The position numbers and the translations under genes were made by a program. This document shows positions 20,938 through 23,156 of a stretch of 23,156 nucleotides of DNA, one piece after another. Source of the stretch: a virus; the IMG/VR virus record IMGVR_UViG_3300028553_000176, positions 1 to 23,156 of that record; one strand, given 5' to 3'. Each line of letters begins with the position of its first letter. The stretch's first letter is position 1. The notes beneath the pieces are model-generated. The model made no database searches. It saw only the letters and a program-made list of their open reading frames with translations, and had not been told where the DNA came from.

Positions 20938-22739
20938 TACAGTACCAACGCTTGGATTATTTTCACACCCTCGTCATCGCTGGTTTCGAGGGCCACAGCA
21001 AAAACTCTGCTGGAGTCTGAAGGTGCCATCACAGCACATCCGTGATCAGCAGCAATTAAATCTTGCCCTTTGTCAATTCGACCGACTACTTTAACTGGAA
21101 CACGACCCTTGAGAGCCACATACACACCACCTTCTAGATCTTTATTCATCATAAACGCAGGACTATCACTGATAACTCCTACGGCACGTTGATTTTGCGA
21201 ACAGGCTGTGATTTCTTTTTCTCCACCAATTACCACAACTGTGCCTACAGCGTATTCTTGGTCTGGAAGATATTTTTCAGCTAGGTCTGCGTATCTTGCT
21301 GCTGTGGCTGTACCGTTGAAAATGTTTGCAGTAATGTTGGCGCTGACGTCTCTAGCAACAATACTATATGCAGTGGCTGTTATCCGTGCTGTGCGATACT
21401 GGGTACTAGGTGTACCGTCTGCCCATGTATCATCTACCCTAGCATTCGTTCTATCAATGAAAGTTCTATCTACTTTATCAGCTATACCAACAAACTGATT
21501 AGCCACAAGGTTACCGCTGCTGTTGCGTATGGCTACTGTAGCTACTGATGATCCTGGTACTGTAGCACTGCTGTTCAAACCGTTTAATTGTCCTGCATTA
21601 GCGGCTGTTGAAGCTGAACCAATAACTGCACCTGTAAGTGTTCCTACTATGTTAGCTCCGGCAAAACCAATCTGTTTGGTGCCGGCATCGATGATTACAT
21701 CGTTGTCATTGGCCAGCACATTACCTTTATGTACTCCAGTGGTATTACCTGTGACATTACCTACAACACTACCTGTGAAAGTTGTAGCATGTACATTGCT
21801 CCATGCTAGTCCAGCTTGGCCGAGAGTGTAGACATTTGTGTTCCCCGGTACTACACCATTAGGTGTTAACACAGCCACATCTCGTTCATCAGTGGTTTCT
21901 GCTACTGTGATTCTAAAAGTGATGTTATTGCCTAAACGATTTTCTACAATTACCTCATCACCATTTTCTATTCTCACTCGGAGATCGTTGCCGTCTCCTA
22001 ATTGAAATCCCGGATCTTTGAAACTTACTTCCGATGTGAATACAGTTTCACCGATCTTAAGATACGCATCGCTGGCGAATCCTCCCAGTTTATCTGCATT
22101 TGAAGCAGTACCCCAGAATCTAAAATCATCCGAGCTCACGCCTGTTTGAGATTTAGCCAGTGTAATACCCTTCTTTATTACTGTAAAATCATCAATGGCA
22201 TTTTTGCTGTTGTCAAGAGTGAATGCTGTTTTGCTTGCTATGGCCACAGTTTTGTCGTCTGTGATTACTTTGAGTACGGTATGGGGGCCTTCAGCTGTGG
22301 TTAAGGTTCCATAAACCACTGCTGCAGAAATAATACTGCTGCCTAGATCGGGGCTAGCAATAGGTCCTACTAGTGTGAATTCAGTACCTGTATAAGCATA
22401 CAATTGTTTTGCACCGGTATCCCACCAAAAATCGCCTGTGGACAATCCGCTGGGTGCAGATGCACTGGCTTCGGCACCGCTGGCTACTTTGAATCTCGCA
22501 CCATCATAATACTTTAATTTCTTAGTAGCGGTATCGAACCAAATCTGCCCTGTGATTGATTTTGGTGGTGCTGTGGTATTTGCAAAATTTTCTAGAAGAT
22601 GCAGAAAATTCTCATTTTGCACTTCGCCATAGCCTGCATAATTTTTACCCACTAATCGCAAATCAGTGGTGGTGTCGATGGTGCCGTCTGCTACCGATGT
22701 TACAAACGCACCGCTAAATTTATTGACTTCGTATGACAT
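20937..22739 (-). CDS. Tail fibre protein
   Basis: A 600-residue fibre protein. Near the N-terminus are two copies of a W-(F/W)-D-T-x2-K-x-L-x2-Y-x-G motif (about 64-80 and 102-118), frequent in phage fibres. The middle is Ala/Thr/Gly/Asn-rich repetitive beta (LGQAGLAWSNVHATTFTGSV then GNVTGNTTG, 306-335), typical of trimeric fibres. The C-terminus (about 483-600), from YADLAEKYLPDQEYAVGTVV to VKIIQALVL, is a compact domain seen at the ends of many T4-like marine phage fibres. Its likely role is host recognition. A late promoter octamer lies 25-32 bases upstream, with AGGA in the leader. The upstream gene is a chaperone-like partner. Confidence 0.85.
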   Translation of the reverse strand: MSYEVNKFSGAFVTSVADGTIDTTTDLRLVGKNYAGYGEVQNENFLHLLENFANTTAPPKSITGQIWFDTATKKLKYYDGARFKVASGAEASASAPSGLSTGDFWWDTGAKQLYAYTGTEFTLVGPIASPDLGSSIISAAVVYGTLTTAEGPHTVLKVITDDKTVAIASKTAFTLDNSKNAIDDFTVIKKGITLAKSQTGVSSDDFRFWGTASNADKLGGFASDAYLKIGETVFTSEVSFKDPGFQLGDGNDLRVRIENGDEVIVENRLGNNITFRITVAETTDERDVAVLTPNGVVPGNTNVYTLGQAGLAWSNVHATTFTGSVVGNVTGNTTGVHKGNVLANDNDVIIDAGTKQIGFAGANIVGTLTGAVIGSASTAANAGQLNGLNSSATVPGSSVATVAIRNSSGNLVANQFVGIADKVDRTFIDRTNARVDDTWADGTPSTQYRTARITATAYSIVARDVSANITANIFNGTATAARYADLAEKYLPDQEYAVGTVVVIGGEKEITACSQNQRAVGVISDSPAFMMNKDLEGGVYVALKGRVPVKVVGRIDKGQDLIAADHGCAVMAPSDSSRVFAVALETSDDEGVKIIQALVL

Positions 22740-22763
22740 GCTGTGATATTCCTAGTATGTTGT

Positions 22764-22771
22764 TATTTATG
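22764..22771 (-). promoter_or_regulatory. T4-type late promoter octamer (CATAAATA, minus strand)
   Basis: Read on the minus strand, CATAAATA runs from 22771 to 22764, directly after the stop of the chaperone-like gene and 25 bases ahead of the tail fibre ATG. The short leader would hold TAGGAA as ribosome binding site. It is the same form as the plus-strand octamer at 4017. It should drive the fibre genes and possibly the whole glycosylation cluster. Confidence 0.75.
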
Positions 22772-23128
22772 CTATATTATCCTTGCAGCAGCGGCCTGTC
22801 TCTGCTGCTCAAGTTGTAGATATTCTGCGTCAGTGAGACTGGTAGCAACATTCAGAGCTTTTTGTCTGATATGGCGCATGATTTTCCAATCGGTGGAGTT
22901 CAAAAACTCACGCTCTAGACCGTTAGTTCTCTCCTGTTCTCGCTGATTTATCACAGTTTGATCCACAGCCACCACAGTTCCGGAAGCCACATCGAATCGG
23001 TGTGTCTGCGCCATTATCTGTGCGTGTTGACTATCTGAGATAGTAACCACAGACACTGTGCTGGGCACTGCAGGTTCATAGCTCTGTATAGCTGTGATCT
23101 GATTGTTTTCTATACATACATAGTGCAT
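22772..23128 (-). CDS. Tail fibre assembly / tail chaperone-like protein
   Basis: A 118-residue protein. I chose the ATG at 23128, with GGAG about 6 bases upstream, over an in-frame TTG four codons earlier. The N-terminal half is a small beta domain (MHYVCIENNQITAI). The C-terminal helix pair, FLNSTDWKIMRHIRQKALNV and SLTDAEYLQLEQQRQAAAAR, carries the DW...R...L..A.Y..L..QRQ.....I pattern of phage tail fibre assembly proteins, which help fibres fold and trimerise. The next gene is the fibre itself. The extra residues and the exact partner are inferred from position. Confidence 0.78.
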   Translation of the reverse strand: MHYVCIENNQITAIQSYEPAVPSTVSVVTISDSQHAQIMAQTHRFDVASGTVVAVDQTVINQREQERTNGLEREFLNSTDWKIMRHIRQKALNVATSLTDAEYLQLEQQRQAAAARII

Positions 23129-23156
23129 GATTAACTCCAAATTACCAAATAGTTAG

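Noticed and set aside
21208-21831. Two plus-strand ORFs opposite the tail fibre
   Set aside because: Low-complexity Ala/Thr/Val content arises from the repetitive fibre codons on the other strand.
1-23156. tRNA genes, CRISPR arrays, insertion sequences, integrase or attachment sites
   Set aside because: Coding density leaves no gap of tRNA size apart from 606-784 and none shows a cloverleaf; no direct repeats with spacers, transposase or recombinase were seen.

Overview
The window looks like part of a T4-like tailed-phage (myovirus) genome from an environmental, probably aquatic, host. It has a T4 RNase H-type flap nuclease, two exact or near-exact T4 late promoter octamers (CATAAATA and TATAAATA) ahead of plus-strand genes and one ahead of a minus-strand tail fibre gene, very dense small genes joined by ATGA or TAATG overlaps, and a fibre and chaperone module. 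I see no tRNA, CRISPR array, insertion sequence or integrase, and no non-coding stretch longer than 300 bases. The host cannot be named from this sequence. Several small proteins resemble conserved hypotheticals that I recall from T4-like cyanophages and other marine myoviruses; that is memory of families, not a search.

Left arm, 1 to 6216, plus strand. The order is: a HIT-domain protein with an altered His triad, a small unknown gene, a frameshifted AbrB-like gene missed by simple ORF calling, queE (7-carboxy-7-deazaguanine synthase, with a long insertion between its second and third cluster cysteines), two small unknown proteins, the RNase H/flap exonuclease, then a series of conserved phage proteins of unknown function. 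Late promoter octamers at 4017 and 4752 split this arm into an upstream, probably early or middle, part and a downstream late part.

Right arm, 23128 down to 6200, minus strand. The first gene is a tail fibre assembly chaperone-like protein. After a late promoter come a 600-residue tail fibre and two paralogous virion-type proteins. A perfect 12-bp inverted repeat at 18979-19004 then separates these from a tightly coupled cluster of about 12.8 kb: a small conserved protein, two GT8-like glycosyltransferases, an unknown protein, a GT-A glycosyltransferase, a larger protein with four degenerate GT-like modules followed by an intact GT domain, a twitch-type radical SAM enzyme, a glycosyltransferase-like protein, a GDP-mannose 3,5-epimerase homologue, a second glycosyltransferase-like protein, a 2-oxoglutarate/Fe(II) oxygenase, a methyltransferase-like protein and a third glycosyltransferase-like protein.

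Read together, the right arm looks like a fibre module followed by a sugar-making, sugar-transfer and hydroxylation or methylation cluster. My inference is that it builds or modifies glycans, either on the virion fibres encoded next to it or on the host surface. The two arms converge at 6200-6216 with the coding regions overlapping tail to tail and no visible terminator.
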